Source of the DNA: Salimicrobium halophilum
Lineage (GTDB): Bacteria > Bacillota > Bacilli > Bacillales > Halobacillaceae
Direction: 5' to 3'
Assembly: GCF_900100295.1 (NCBI RefSeq)
Contig: NZ_FNEV01000004.1
Location: 1 to 64,000, forward strand
DNA length: 64,000 nucleotides
The translations under genes were made by a program, and so were the position numbers. A model generated the notes under the pieces. That model was given only the letters and a program-made list of their open reading frames with translations. It had not been told where the DNA came from and ran no database searches. The first letter of the stretch is position 1; the number at the start of each line of letters is the position of its first letter. Positions 50,825 through 59,742 of the stretch are shown in pieces.

Positions 50825-51319
50825 TTATTTGACAGTTACAGATGCGATTGCCGTCTCTCCGGCTGTCGCCTGATCTGTGTAATGCGCTTCAAAGGAATCC
50901 ACGACGTCATCATAGTTCGTAATGATAACAGGTGTGATAACCGCTTTCGCTTTCTCGGCTACGAGATCTTTGTCAAAAGTAACCAAGGTATCTCCCGTTT
51001 TCACTTTGTCACCTTGCTTCACGTGACCTTCGAATCCTTCCCCTTCCATCGCTACTGTTTCGAGACCGATGTGGACAAGAACTTCAAGGCCATTGCTGGT
51101 CTTAATTCCAACAGCATGGTTCGTAGGGAAAATCTGTACGATTTCTCCATCGACCGGGCTTACCACTTTTCCTTCTGCAGGTTCAATCGCCACTCCGTCA
51201 CCCATCATACGTTGACTGAATACAGGGTCCGGTACCTCATCGAGTTCTACAACCTTCCCCGTAAGTGGAGCTGTGATAGATACATTCTTATCTTCTTTAC
51301 CAAACAATTTTTTGAACAT
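50825..51319 (-). CDS. crr: PTS glucose-type EIIA, stand-alone
   Basis: The 164-residue cytoplasmic protein passes phosphate from HPr to sugar-specific EIIB domains. The family signature and phosphorylated His are in EVLVHIGLETVAMEG; the entrance loop IFPTNHAVGIKTSNG holds the second His. ATG 51319 is chosen because AAAGGATGA lies eight bases upstream and the protein then starts MFKKLFGK as in the family. The nagE permease in this window lacks a EIIA domain and is a plausible partner. Confidence 0.93.
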   Translation of the reverse strand: MFKKLFGKEDKNVSITAPLTGKVVELDEVPDPVFSQRMMGDGVAIEPAEGKVVSPVDGEIVQIFPTNHAVGIKTSNGLEVLVHIGLETVAMEGEGFEGHVKQGDKVKTGDTLVTFDKDLVAEKAKAVITPVIITNYDDVVDSFEAHYTDQATAGETAIASVTVK

Positions 51320-51381
51320 ACAGTCGCTCATCCTTTCTTTTCTGTTGTCATCTTTTTTCTATGTTCCCCTATCGAAACGGT

Positions 51382-52575
51382 TTAAACCTTACTATATCTG
51401 TAATCCCTTTTATACTTCCCGCGCTCATAGCGTCCATGGAGCAGCATGTAGATTCCGACAATCAGAAGTATAAATACGGAACTGTTCATATAAAGACTTC
51501 CGAATCCCATGCTCTCCGCAATGATTCCCACAACGAACGAACCAAGACCGATGCCGATATCGAAAATCGTGAAGAAGGTGGCAGTCGCCGCACCTGCCCG
51601 CTTCGGAACTTTTTGAAGAGCGATCGTCTGCATACTCGGCACGATCGTTCCATAGCCAAGACCGATGAGACCACCGGCTGCGAGAAGTACAAATGCCGTC
51701 TCGGCTGTACCGAGAAGAAACATCCCGAGACTGAACAGGACAATCGCCGGAATGACGATGACATTCTCCCCGTAACGGTCGAACCACCTTCCAGTGAAAG
51801 GCCGGGATAATAAAAGGACTACAGCATAAACGACGAAAAAGTAGCTGGCCGCTTCCTCTAATCCTACATTTTTCGCGTGTACCGAAACAAAAGATAACAC
51901 ACTTGAATACGCTAAAGCAATAAATGCTCCGGTGAAAGCGATAGGCAGTACCGCCTTCTCAAGTAGCCCATTCACATTCGGCATGAGACTTCCTTCCTTC
52001 TTTCCATTCAGGGTGTTTGGAATACGGATCACAATCCCTGACAAAAAAGCGAGACCGGCAAAGAACGCACATATGGCGAAGAGCACCTGGTAGGAAAAGG
52101 ACTGGGTAATCGTCAGACCAAGAAACGGACCGGCGACCATAGCCAGGTTCATCGACATGGCGAAGTATCCCATGCCCTCCCCTTTCCTCTCATCCGGGAC
52201 GACATCAGCTGCAAGAGCCCCCATGACAGTCGTTCCCATCCCGAATCCGATACCCTGGAGAAACCGGATAGCGAGCAGCCAGCCGAACGACTCCACAAAG
52301 AAGTAGAGACCGCTGCTTATGAAAAAAATGGCGAGAGCCGTCACCACCATCGGCAAACGCCCGATGGCATCGACCCAATGACCGGACAAAGGCCGGATGA
52401 TAATAGCTGACAACAGGAAGATCGTCACCACAAGCCCTGCATCACTCTCACGGACCTGCAATTCATCAATAGCGAAAAGAGGCATCGTCACAAACAGAAT
52501 ATAGAACACAAGAAATATGAAAAAGTTACTTACGCATACGTTAAGGAAACTTTTCGTCCATAGCGGCTGTTTCAT
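51382..52575 (-). CDS. Major facilitator superfamily efflux transporter
   Basis: The 397-residue protein has twelve membrane helices. MFS loop motifs are seen as RPLSGHWVDAIGRLPMVV (loop 2-3) and RPFTGRWFDRYGENVIV (loop 8-9); GFGMGTTVMGALAADVVPDE is the motif C region of drug:proton antiporters. It resembles B. subtilis YwoG-type pumps of unknown substrate. ATG 52575 follows AAGAAGGAAA. It is a single gene, divergent from the yhfW-like gene. Confidence 0.85.
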   Translation of the reverse strand: MKQPLWTKSFLNVCVSNFFIFLVFYILFVTMPLFAIDELQVRESDAGLVVTIFLLSAIIIRPLSGHWVDAIGRLPMVVTALAIFFISSGLYFFVESFGWLLAIRFLQGIGFGMGTTVMGALAADVVPDERKGEGMGYFAMSMNLAMVAGPFLGLTITQSFSYQVLFAICAFFAGLAFLSGIVIRIPNTLNGKKEGSLMPNVNGLLEKAVLPIAFTGAFIALAYSSVLSFVSVHAKNVGLEEAASYFFVVYAVVLLLSRPFTGRWFDRYGENVIVIPAIVLFSLGMFLLGTAETAFVLLAAGGLIGLGYGTIVPSMQTIALQKVPKRAGAATATFFTIFDIGIGLGSFVVGIIAESMGFGSLYMNSSVFILLIVGIYMLLHGRYERGKYKRDYRYSKV

Positions 52576-52728
52576 TATTTTCCTTCTTTCTTTACTGCTA
52601 TGTAAAATCCGTCAAGCACGGAAAATATTATATCAATCCTTACTGAAACCTGTCTATTTCCCTGCATGTATCTTCCCTGATTAGCCAACCCTAAAAGCGA
52701 GATCAAAGAATGAAAAGGTGAGGATACT

Positions 52729-54216
52729 ATGAAATCATTGTGGCAAAAAATCGACACCCCTGCTTTTCCGGAATTGAAGAAAGACGAGAAAGCGGAAGTC
52801 GTCATTGCAGGCGGTGGGATCACCGGTCTATTGACTGCTTATCATTTGAACAAGCAGGGGAAACAGGTCGTTCTTGTAGAAGCGGACCGGCTGGCTTCAG
52901 GTACTACCGGCCATACGACTGCGAAAATCACCGCCCAGCACGGAGACAGGTACCAGAGTCTTCTCCATCATTCCGGGAATGACGTGGCCAGGCTCTATTA
53001 CGATGCTCAAGTGGACGGGATACGCGAAATCCAGGCCATCATCCATGAAGAACAGATTTCCTGTGAGTGGGAAGTGACGGAGGCACACTTATTTGCGGAA
53101 ACGGAAAAGGGTAAGGAGAAATTGCGCCTGGAGCAGCGAGCGTACAAACAGCTCGATATTCCTTTTTCTTCGGGTGAAAACACGCTGACAATGCCGAATC
53201 AGGCCCAGTTCCACCCTTTGCTCTTCCTTAAAGAGATTGCTTCTCTTCTGACAGAGCGGGGAGTGATCATTTATGAAAATACTCCTGTGACGAAAGTAAA
53301 AGAAGATGAATTGGAAACCGGGGCGGGACATACCATCCGCTTCGATCACTTCGTATCCGCGACCCACTTCCCTATTTTCGATCCATTCCGTCTTCTCGCT
53401 GCACGCACCCGTCCGGAACGATCCTATGTGGTAGCTGTCAAACCGCAGTCCGATTTTCCCGAGGGATACTACCTCTCGCTTGATGACACGGTACGTTCCA
53501 TACGAACCTCCGGCGATCATTTGATTATCGCCGGGGAAAATCATCGTCCGGGCGAAGGAAAAGACCCTTCTTTTCACTATGATGCCCTGATCGCTTACGC
53601 AAAAGAGAACTATGGAGCAGAAGAAGTGACAGCCATGTGGTCCGCTCATGACCATTTGACTTCGGATAACCTGCCGTTCATAGGACAAATGCGCAACAAT
53701 TGTTATGTAGCGACCGGTTTCGGCAAATGGGGGATGACCAACAGTGTGGTCGCCGCCAAAGTGATCACGAATAAAATTCTCGGTGAGAAGGACGAGTATG
53801 CGCACATATTCAGGCCGAGTCGTTTCGCCATCAGCAAAGACTTCTTCAAAAACGCTACCAATGTGGCCACTCATTTCATAGAAGGGAAAGTCGAACTCGT
53901 CGACAAACGTGCGGAACGTCTCGAGAATGACGAAGGATCAGTCGTACAATGGCGCGGACAGCGGATTGGAGCTTATAAAGACGAAGAAGGAAGCCTCCAC
54001 CTCGTCGATACGACTTGCACGCATATGGGTTGTGAAGTGGAATGGAACAGCGCGGAGAAAACATGGGACTGCCCGTGCCACGGCTCCCGCTTCACTATCG
54101 ACGGTGAAATCGTCGAAGGGCCAGCCCAGGAAAATCTCCCTCTCATAGCTGAGGAAGAAATGGCTTTCTTCATCGAACACGAAATCGATAAAAATGAGCA
54201 GCCACCAAAGCAATAA
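52729..54216 (+). CDS. yhfW: FAD-dependent oxidoreductase with C-terminal Rieske domain (YhfW type)
   Basis: The 495-residue protein joins a DAO-type flavoprotein (about 1-400) to a Rieske [2Fe-2S] domain (about 405-490). The FAD-binding motif is VVIAGGGITGLLTAYHL. The cluster ligands are CTHMGC and CPCHGSRF (Cys-His and Cys-His). It matches the YhfW family of Bacillaceae, for which no substrate is established. ATG 52729 follows AAAAGGTGAGG. It is a single gene. Confidence 0.9.
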   Translation: MKSLWQKIDTPAFPELKKDEKAEVVIAGGGITGLLTAYHLNKQGKQVVLVEADRLASGTTGHTTAKITAQHGDRYQSLLHHSGNDVARLYYDAQVDGIREIQAIIHEEQISCEWEVTEAHLFAETEKGKEKLRLEQRAYKQLDIPFSSGENTLTMPNQAQFHPLLFLKEIASLLTERGVIIYENTPVTKVKEDELETGAGHTIRFDHFVSATHFPIFDPFRLLAARTRPERSYVVAVKPQSDFPEGYYLSLDDTVRSIRTSGDHLIIAGENHRPGEGKDPSFHYDALIAYAKENYGAEEVTAMWSAHDHLTSDNLPFIGQMRNNCYVATGFGKWGMTNSVVAAKVITNKILGEKDEYAHIFRPSRFAISKDFFKNATNVATHFIEGKVELVDKRAERLENDEGSVVQWRGQRIGAYKDEEGSLHLVDTTCTHMGCEVEWNSAEKTWDCPCHGSRFTIDGEIVEGPAQENLPLIAEEEMAFFIEHEIDKNEQPPKQ

Positions 54217-54252
54217 TCTTCCATTGACTGAACTGGTCAAGTAAAATATAGA

Positions 54253-54402
54253 GAAAAGCGGAAAAGCCCCGCTTAGAAACCTCAGTGATAAGTAGAACTG
54301 TTAGACAAAAGTGCTCTTTCTTTTTTCTGATCAGGGCTACTTAAGACACGGGCTTCTGGATGTCGTAGCTGGACAAGAAAAGCGGAAGCATCCGCAACAG
54401 GC
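54253..54402. repeat. Dispersed palindromic repeat with mismatched outer stem, plus a start of another
   Basis: Left: GAAAAGCGGAAAAGCCCCG, AGAAACCTCAGTGATAAGTAG. Right: GGCTACTTAAGACACGGGCTT and CTGGATGTCGTAGCTGGACA. The loop AGTGCTCTTTCTTTTTTCTG equals that at 24790. The outer arms do not pair here, unlike in other copies, so the copy seems recombined or decayed. GAAAAGCGGAAGCATCCGC (54377-54395) begins another left arm. Confidence 0.72.
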
Positions 54403-54481
54403 AATCAGACGACTATTAATTCCGAAACGATGTGTATGGGGAGATTCACACACGTACAGATATATAAAGGAAGTGAGAAAA

Positions 54482-55378
54482 GTGGAAGAGGAGAAAAAAG
54501 GGATATTAGTGACCATAAGCGCTTATATGCTGTGGGGCATCCTTCCGATATACTGGAAGACTCTGGACCATATCCCCGCATTTGAAGTTCTCGCCCACCG
54601 CATTGTGTGGGCGCTTGTATTTATGGGAATCATCATCCTGTTACTAAGGAAGCAGAAAGACTTTTTATCGAGCGTCAAAGACTTAGGAAAAGACAAGAAA
54701 GCTCTAATCGGCATCACTCTCGCAGCCTTCGCCATCAGCGCCAACTGGTTCCTGTTCATCTGGGCGGTCAATAGCGGTCACGTCATCCAGGCCAGTCTCG
54801 GGTATTACATCAACCCGCTGATCAGCATTATGCTCGGAATGTTGGTAATGAAAGAGACGTTCACGAAGCCGCAGTGGTTTTCCTTTCTCCTGGCAGGCAT
54901 CGGTGTCGCTTATATGACGATAAACGTAGGGGCTTTCCCCTGGGTCTCCATCGCTTTGGCATCAAGTTTCGCCATCTACGGACTTCTCAAGAAACTTGCA
55001 GCCATCCCGGCTATTTTCGGTCTTACGGTGGAAACGATGATCGTCACGCCGCTTGCTCTTATTTACCTGATCCCTGCCGCCGGACCGCTCGGAGAAGTAA
55101 GCTGGATGTCTATGAACTCTCTACTCGTCTTCAGTACAGGCGCCGTGACGGCGATTCCGCTTTTATTGTTCACAAGCGGAACGAAGCGGATCCCTTTATC
55201 GATGGTGGGATTCCTTCAATACATAGCACCGACCCTTATGCTGCTGATCGGGGTATTTCTTTATCAGGAACCGTTCACCCATGTTCACCTCATCGCCTTT
55301 TCTTTCATTTGGGCCGGACTCTTCCTATATACAAGCGATCGTTTCAAAAGAGTGAGACAGTACCGTAAGGCTTCTTGA
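54482..55378 (+). CDS. rarD: EamA-family transporter RarD
   Basis: The 298-residue protein has ten membrane helices and two EamA repeats. RarD features are YMLWGILPIYWKTLDHIPAF, EVLAHRIVWAL and NWFLFIWAVNSGHVIQASLG. It is an inner-membrane exporter of uncertain substrate. GTG 54482 follows GGAAGTGAG; the open frame runs back into the repeat but that part is not conserved. A TetR-type gene follows after 87 bases, perhaps with its own promoter. Confidence 0.9.
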   Translation: MEEEKKGILVTISAYMLWGILPIYWKTLDHIPAFEVLAHRIVWALVFMGIIILLLRKQKDFLSSVKDLGKDKKALIGITLAAFAISANWFLFIWAVNSGHVIQASLGYYINPLISIMLGMLVMKETFTKPQWFSFLLAGIGVAYMTINVGAFPWVSIALASSFAIYGLLKKLAAIPAIFGLTVETMIVTPLALIYLIPAAGPLGEVSWMSMNSLLVFSTGAVTAIPLLLFTSGTKRIPLSMVGFLQYIAPTLMLLIGVFLYQEPFTHVHLIAFSFIWAGLFLYTSDRFKRVRQYRKAS

Positions 55379-55465
55379 CAGGTAGAAAAAATACGTGCGG
55401 GCAGACCGGTGGCATCCAAACCCGTGTTATAATGAAAGCATCAGCGATCCCAAGGAGATTTTACT

Positions 55466-56323
55466 ATGGACGAAAAATCTATATCTATTATGCAATCAGC
55501 GATCAAGCTATTCGCGAAGAAAGGATTCAGCGCCACGTCGGTGCAGGAAATAGCGAAGAATGCTGGTATCTCCAAAGGTGCCTTCTACCTTCACTTTTCC
55601 TCGAAAGATGAGCTGCTTTTCGCCTTGTTCGACTATTATTACAACCAGATGAAAGCGAAAATCGAGGAATGTGCGGAAGATGAAGAAGATCCGCGCCGTA
55701 TGTTCGTCGACCAGCTCACTGTCATGTTTGAAGAAATCGCCTCCCACCGTGAATTCATTATCATGCAGATCCGTGAGCAGACGATCCCTTTCAACGAAGA
55801 TATCGAGACATTCACGAAACGCATGCGTTATGAATCCTACTACTTTTACCAGAACCACATCCTATCTATCTACGGAGATAAAGCGGAGTCGATCTCTTTC
55901 GAAGTGAGCATCCTGATCGAAGGTATGTACAAAGCATTCCTCGAACTGATTCTCGTAGAAGGGGCTCACGTGGAGTATCGAACGCTTGCAGAAGCGCTTT
56001 TGAAACGAATCGATTACATCGTCGAGGGGTTCATGACCCACGAAGATGCTCCTGTCCTGACGAAGTCATTCATGTCCGGAATTATTCCGGAAGAATTCCT
56101 CACCGACGAGAAGCCATCTCTGCCTGAGCTCATCGAAGAATCGAAGAAAACGGCTTCCGGGGAAGAAGCAGAAACGCTCACCATTTTACAGGAAGAAATG
56201 GAGGCATCCTCACCACGAACGGCTATTATCAAAGGGATGCTCGCCATTCTCAGAGACAATCCGACCTATGAGGAGGTAGTGACCCGTGTCGAAGAAGCTT
56301 ATCTCATTTCTCGTAATGATTAG
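55466..56323 (+). CDS. TetR/AcrR-family transcription regulator, long form
   Basis: The 285-residue regulator has an N-terminal TetR helix-turn-helix (about 1-55; FSATSVQEIAKNAGISKGAF), YLHFSSKDELLFALF being the standard linker. The ligand domain is followed by an acidic C-terminal extension (about 195-285), longer than the usual 190-220 residues. ATG 55466 follows CAAGGAGAT. Its last 38 bases overlap the SLH/transpeptidase gene. Targets are unknown; the neighbours are the first candidates. Confidence 0.88.
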   Translation: MDEKSISIMQSAIKLFAKKGFSATSVQEIAKNAGISKGAFYLHFSSKDELLFALFDYYYNQMKAKIEECAEDEEDPRRMFVDQLTVMFEEIASHREFIIMQIREQTIPFNEDIETFTKRMRYESYYFYQNHILSIYGDKAESISFEVSILIEGMYKAFLELILVEGAHVEYRTLAEALLKRIDYIVEGFMTHEDAPVLTKSFMSGIIPEEFLTDEKPSLPELIEESKKTASGEEAETLTILQEEMEASSPRTAIIKGMLAILRDNPTYEEVVTRVEEAYLISRND

Positions 56324-57458
56324 CGTATGTCTGCTTGCACCTTCAGCTATACAGGCGCAGACGTACACTGACGTATCTCCTTCCTATTGGGGATATGACG
56401 AAATCGAATATATTACAGACAAAGGAGCCATCCACGGATATACAGATGGTACATACAGAGCTGGCAATACCGTAACCCGAGAACAGGCTTTCGTGATTAT
56501 ACAGAGAGCCTTTCAACTGGAAACAGCGAACCGACCAGCTCCTTCCTTCCAGGACATCTCCCCCAATCACTGGACGTATCCTGCTATCGCAGCTATCGTC
56601 GATGAGGGATGGTACCCGGATGGAGCTACTCTCGTACCAAAGGAAGGCTTGACCCGAAAAGAAATGGCTCATATCATTTCGAACGCTTTTGACCTAGAAG
56701 CATCCGGACAGGAACAGCTATTCATCGATGTACCAGGAAATCATCCTTATTTTGAAGGGGTGCAGGCTCTCGCTGCGAACAGAATCAGCCAGGGCTTCGG
56801 TAACGCAGAATTCAAACCTGACAAAACTCTCACGCGAGCGGAATTCGCCGCTTTCGTCGCACGTGCCATGGAGGAGTCCTTCCGTTCAGAAACAATAGCT
56901 GCCCCTCCAAAACAGAAAATCGTCGTGGAAGAGACATCCGGATACGGTGCAACGCTGAAAGTTTACGAAAAAGTGAACGGTACCTATGAACAAGTCTTTG
57001 AAACAATGAATGCCGTGCTCGGAAAAGATGGAGCGGGTCAGACGTGGGAAGGCGATCCGAAAACTCCTGTCGGCACCTACTCCCTCGGAACCGGATTCGG
57101 CTGGGGAGACAAACCCGCCGGTATGACTTATCCATACCGGGGGGTCGATGATAATGATTACTGGATCGATGATTCTTCCTCGGCGAACTATAACCAGTGG
57201 GTAGAATACGGTGGCAATCCCTATGCCCGCTGGAACTCTTTCGAACGCCTCAACATCGACTTATACAAACATGCCGTAGCCATCAACTACAATAAAAATC
57301 CTACGGTTCCGGGGGCCGGGAGTGCTATCTTCCTCCATGTATGGCGAGGGGCTGGGAGCCCGACCCTCGGATGTATCGCCGTCTCAGAACCGAATATAGA
57401 AAAGATCATGAACTGGCTCGATGAAGACAAGCATCCATTCATCGAGATTCACCCCTGA
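56286..57458 (+). CDS. Secreted SLH-domain L,D-transpeptidase
   Basis: The 390-residue precursor has a signal peptide (about 1-24, cut after AIQA), three SLH domains (about 25-68, 87-130, 146-192) that bind pyruvylated secondary wall polymer, and a C-terminal L,D-transpeptidase domain (about 215-388) of COG3786/YkuD type. The catalytic stretch is FLHVWRGAGSPTLGCIAVSE with the Cys. It likely cross-links or edits peptidoglycan while held by the wall polymer. GTG 56286 lies nine bases after AGGAGG and inside the TetR gene, so the two are translationally coupled. It converges with the next gene (10-base overlap). Confidence 0.88.
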   Translation: MSKKLISFLVMISVCLLAPSAIQAQTYTDVSPSYWGYDEIEYITDKGAIHGYTDGTYRAGNTVTREQAFVIIQRAFQLETANRPAPSFQDISPNHWTYPAIAAIVDEGWYPDGATLVPKEGLTRKEMAHIISNAFDLEASGQEQLFIDVPGNHPYFEGVQALAANRISQGFGNAEFKPDKTLTRAEFAAFVARAMEESFRSETIAAPPKQKIVVEETSGYGATLKVYEKVNGTYEQVFETMNAVLGKDGAGQTWEGDPKTPVGTYSLGTGFGWGDKPAGMTYPYRGVDDNDYWIDDSSSANYNQWVEYGGNPYARWNSFERLNIDLYKHAVAINYNKNPTVPGAGSAIFLHVWRGAGSPTLGCIAVSEPNIEKIMNWLDEDKHPFIEIHP

Positions 57459-58597
57459 GGGAACATTTCCGTCAGCACAGGAACTTGGTTTTTGACGAGC
57501 AGCGGGTTGGAAGCCCATTTTCTGAAGGCTTCCAACTCTTCGTCTCTCCAGCCCCTTAACGTCCTGATATAATCAAGCGTCATATCATACGAAGGTTTCA
57601 ACGCTTCGTCCCTTTCTTTATGGAAGCCTTCCATTTCTTCGTCGAAGGATGCTCCTTCCTCTATTCTCTGAATGACTTCAGCCAGAAGGAGAGACTGCCA
57701 GATCGCATCGTTCATACCTAGTCCGGTGCTCGGATCTTTCGAATGAGCCGCATCTCCGATAAGCGCCCAACCGTCACCGTAAGGTTCCCGGAAGAAGTTA
57801 GGAACTCCGGGTGTCCCGACAACTTTTCCGATAAGCGTCGCTCCCTTCAACCTTTCATCCATTCCGTACAGCCGTCTGAAGACTTCTTCAAATTCCTCTT
57901 GTGGGTTCTTCGCGAATTTCTTGAACTCACTCGAATGGATTTCAAGCCCGAGACAGTCCACTCCTTCCTGCATCGGAAAGACGAATCCGATCCGTCCTTC
58001 ATCGAGAAATATCTCTACCGTCGGGTCAGGCAAAGCCGTCATGCCCTCATAATAGCCGTAAAAGACAGGACGTTCTGCCGGTTCATAATCATACATCCTG
58101 GCTCCCGCTTCCCTGGCTACGGTGGAATTCCTGCCATCCGCTCCTACGACGAGCCCCGCCTGGTAATCTGTAAGGTTCCCTTTCTTATCAACCGTCTCTA
58201 CACCGGTCACCGTCTTCCCTTCGTACAAAAGCCTGCGAACCTGGGCCCCTTGCCTGAACGTCACGGTTTCGTAGGAAACGGCCTTTTCCATCAGTAACGA
58301 ATCAAAAACCGCACGTCCTGGAATGACAGTGCTCGTTCCCCGTTCTCCATCGGTGAAATTTCGACCTATGTACGTTCGCATTCTATTGATTTCCCGGAGA
58401 CCGAGCTGCTCGACGCTCTCACGTACCCCGAGTACGTCCAGGTATTGGATATGGGAAAGCTGATGGGTCGATAGGGTATCACTCGGAAAAGAAGCTTTAT
58501 CAAGAACGAGTACGTGTTTCCCCATTTGCCCAAGTCTTATCGCAAGGCTCGCTCCCGCCACTCTCGCTCCTACAATGATTACATCGAATTGTGCCAT
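57449..58597 (-). CDS. FAD-dependent monooxygenase/reductase (PHBH-like)
   Basis: The 382-residue flavoprotein has the dinucleotide-binding start FDVIIVGARVAGASLAIRLG, the LVVGADGRNSTVAREAG motif and ALIGDAAHSKDPSTGLGMND, all typical of the PHBH/geranylgeranyl-reductase superfamily. ATG 58597 follows AGGAGGTAGATATT. Substrates of such enzymes range from aromatic acids to antibiotics and lipids; none can be assigned. It stands alone, 76 bases after the YesL gene on the same strand, separated by that gene's terminator. Confidence 0.85.
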   Translation of the reverse strand: MAQFDVIIVGARVAGASLAIRLGQMGKHVLVLDKASFPSDTLSTHQLSHIQYLDVLGVRESVEQLGLREINRMRTYIGRNFTDGERGTSTVIPGRAVFDSLLMEKAVSYETVTFRQGAQVRRLLYEGKTVTGVETVDKKGNLTDYQAGLVVGADGRNSTVAREAGARMYDYEPAERPVFYGYYEGMTALPDPTVEIFLDEGRIGFVFPMQEGVDCLGLEIHSSEFKKFAKNPQEEFEEVFRRLYGMDERLKGATLIGKVVGTPGVPNFFREPYGDGWALIGDAAHSKDPSTGLGMNDAIWQSLLLAEVIQRIEEGASFDEEMEGFHKERDEALKPSYDMTLDYIRTLRGWRDEELEAFRKWASNPLLVKNQVPVLTEMFPQG

Positions 58598-58643
58598 AAT
58601 ATCTACCTCCTTTCTCAAGAATATAACTTTTTATCGTCCATAA

Positions 58644-58678
58644 CAAAAAATCCAGCCCGATGATCGGACTGGATTATT
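58644..58678 (-). terminator. Terminator of the YesL gene
   Basis: AATCCAGTCCGAT and ATCGGGCTGGATT form a 13-base stem with one G:T pair, followed by TTTTG. Confidence 0.85.
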
Positions 58679-59360
58679 CTTCATCGTCTTTGATAGTGAT
58701 AATGAACCGATAATAAGCAGAGAAGCTGAGAAAAGCGATAATCGATCCAGTAAACACTGGTATGATGACAGGGAACATGTAGACGCTGATCATCAGGACG
58801 AATCCACTTGTAATAGCAATCGCCCCGAAGAGAATAGGGCTGCCAAGCGTAATGAAGAACGACTGCTTCAACAATTTCCTGAGAGGTAACTGTACGTGGA
58901 CAAGAGTTGCAAAGAAATTCACCGTACACACGTACAGAAGAATTCCAGTGACAAGGAACACGCCCATCACTATCGTATTATTCAAAGAGAAATAGTAGAC
59001 ATCGAGAGCTACGATGACCCAAAAGAAGGTAAAAACAAAGCCTCCAAGCATACTTTGAAGGTAGTTTTCTTTGTAATAAGAAAGGTAGGATTTGTTGTTC
59101 ACTACGTAATCTTTCCTTACCCACTCCCGTGCTTTTGCGAAGAGAGCGGTCGTTGCCGGAAAGAAGAGGAACGGGGCGAGTACGACGATAGGAACGAGAA
59201 GCACCAAAGCTTCTCCGGCGTTCGCTGCGTCAAGAAGACTCAACACGAGGAGCACGAGCGGAAGGTTCATAGCGAACCAAGCAAGGTTCGTCAGTGAAAA
59301 TTTGGCTATCCATTCGCTGACGGCGTACATGCCGCCCATAAATCCTGATTGTTTCCCCAT
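58674..59360 (-). CDS. YesL family membrane protein (DUF624)
   Basis: The 228-residue protein has about five membrane helices. The DUF624 family is recognised from WIAKFSLTNLAWFAMNLPLV and FFPATTALFAKAREWVRKD. YesL-like genes often stand next to sugar ABC transporters; here there is none adjacent, although a sugar operon begins 400 bases further on the same strand. Function unknown. Confidence 0.82.
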   Translation of the reverse strand: MGKQSGFMGGMYAVSEWIAKFSLTNLAWFAMNLPLVLLVLSLLDAANAGEALVLLVPIVVLAPFLFFPATTALFAKAREWVRKDYVVNNKSYLSYYKENYLQSMLGGFVFTFFWVIVALDVYYFSLNNTIVMGVFLVTGILLYVCTVNFFATLVHVQLPLRKLLKQSFFITLGSPILFGAIAITSGFVLMISVYMFPVIIPVFTGSIIAFLSFSAYYRFIITIKDDEE

Positions 59361-59461
59361 GTTCGTTCTCTCCTTTTCCAGTTATGTATCTTTCCTATAT
59401 CTCTCCGTGCGCCATGAAGCAGAGTCTATGCTACAGTTTCCGCTTGGGAATCAAAGTAAAA

Positions 59462-59538
59462 CACCGCAAATAAATTATTATTCGACGTTTTCCGATGAAT
59501 GAGAAGAAAAAGTGTGGCTTATCGTTATTTATGCGGTG
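59462..59538. repeat. Second repeat family: 77-bp element with CACCGCA ends
   Basis: CACCGCAAATAAA at the left and TTTATGCGGTG at the right are inverted copies with one or two differences. Read on the minus strand, the inside has CACTTTTTCTTCTCATTCAT, similar to the 30912 element. It lies in the 59361-59742 gap, upstream of the YesL gene. Confidence 0.5.
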
Positions 59539-59577
59539 CTTTTTCAATCACTGAGGACAAAATCACCTCATAAGTTC

Positions 59578-59741
59578 CTCGCGCTGGAGTTTCTAAGCGG
59601 GCTGTCTCCGCTTTTCCTTGTCTAGCTACGAAGGCCAGAAACTCGAGCCATAAGCAACTTGGATCAAAGAAAGGAAAGGGCACCTTTCGTTGACCAAGTT
59701 GCTTATGACTGAGGTTTCTAAGCGGGCCTTCTCCGCTTTTC
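59578..59741. repeat. Dispersed palindromic repeat, full copy abutting the isomerase gene
   Basis: CATAAGCAACTTGG faces CCAAGTTGCTTATG, and GAAGGCC faces GGCCTTC in the outer stem; both differ from all other copies. The first 37 bases (CTGGAGTTTCTAAGCGGGCTG) are the right end of another copy. The right flank CCGCTTTTCC ends directly at the TAA stop of the downstream minus-strand gene. Confidence 0.85.
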
Positions 59742-59742
59742 C

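Noticed and set aside
54377-54402. Start of rarD within the repeat
   Set aside because: The frame is open back to 54311, but RarD proteins begin around the GTG at 54482 and the repeat-encoded peptide is not conserved.
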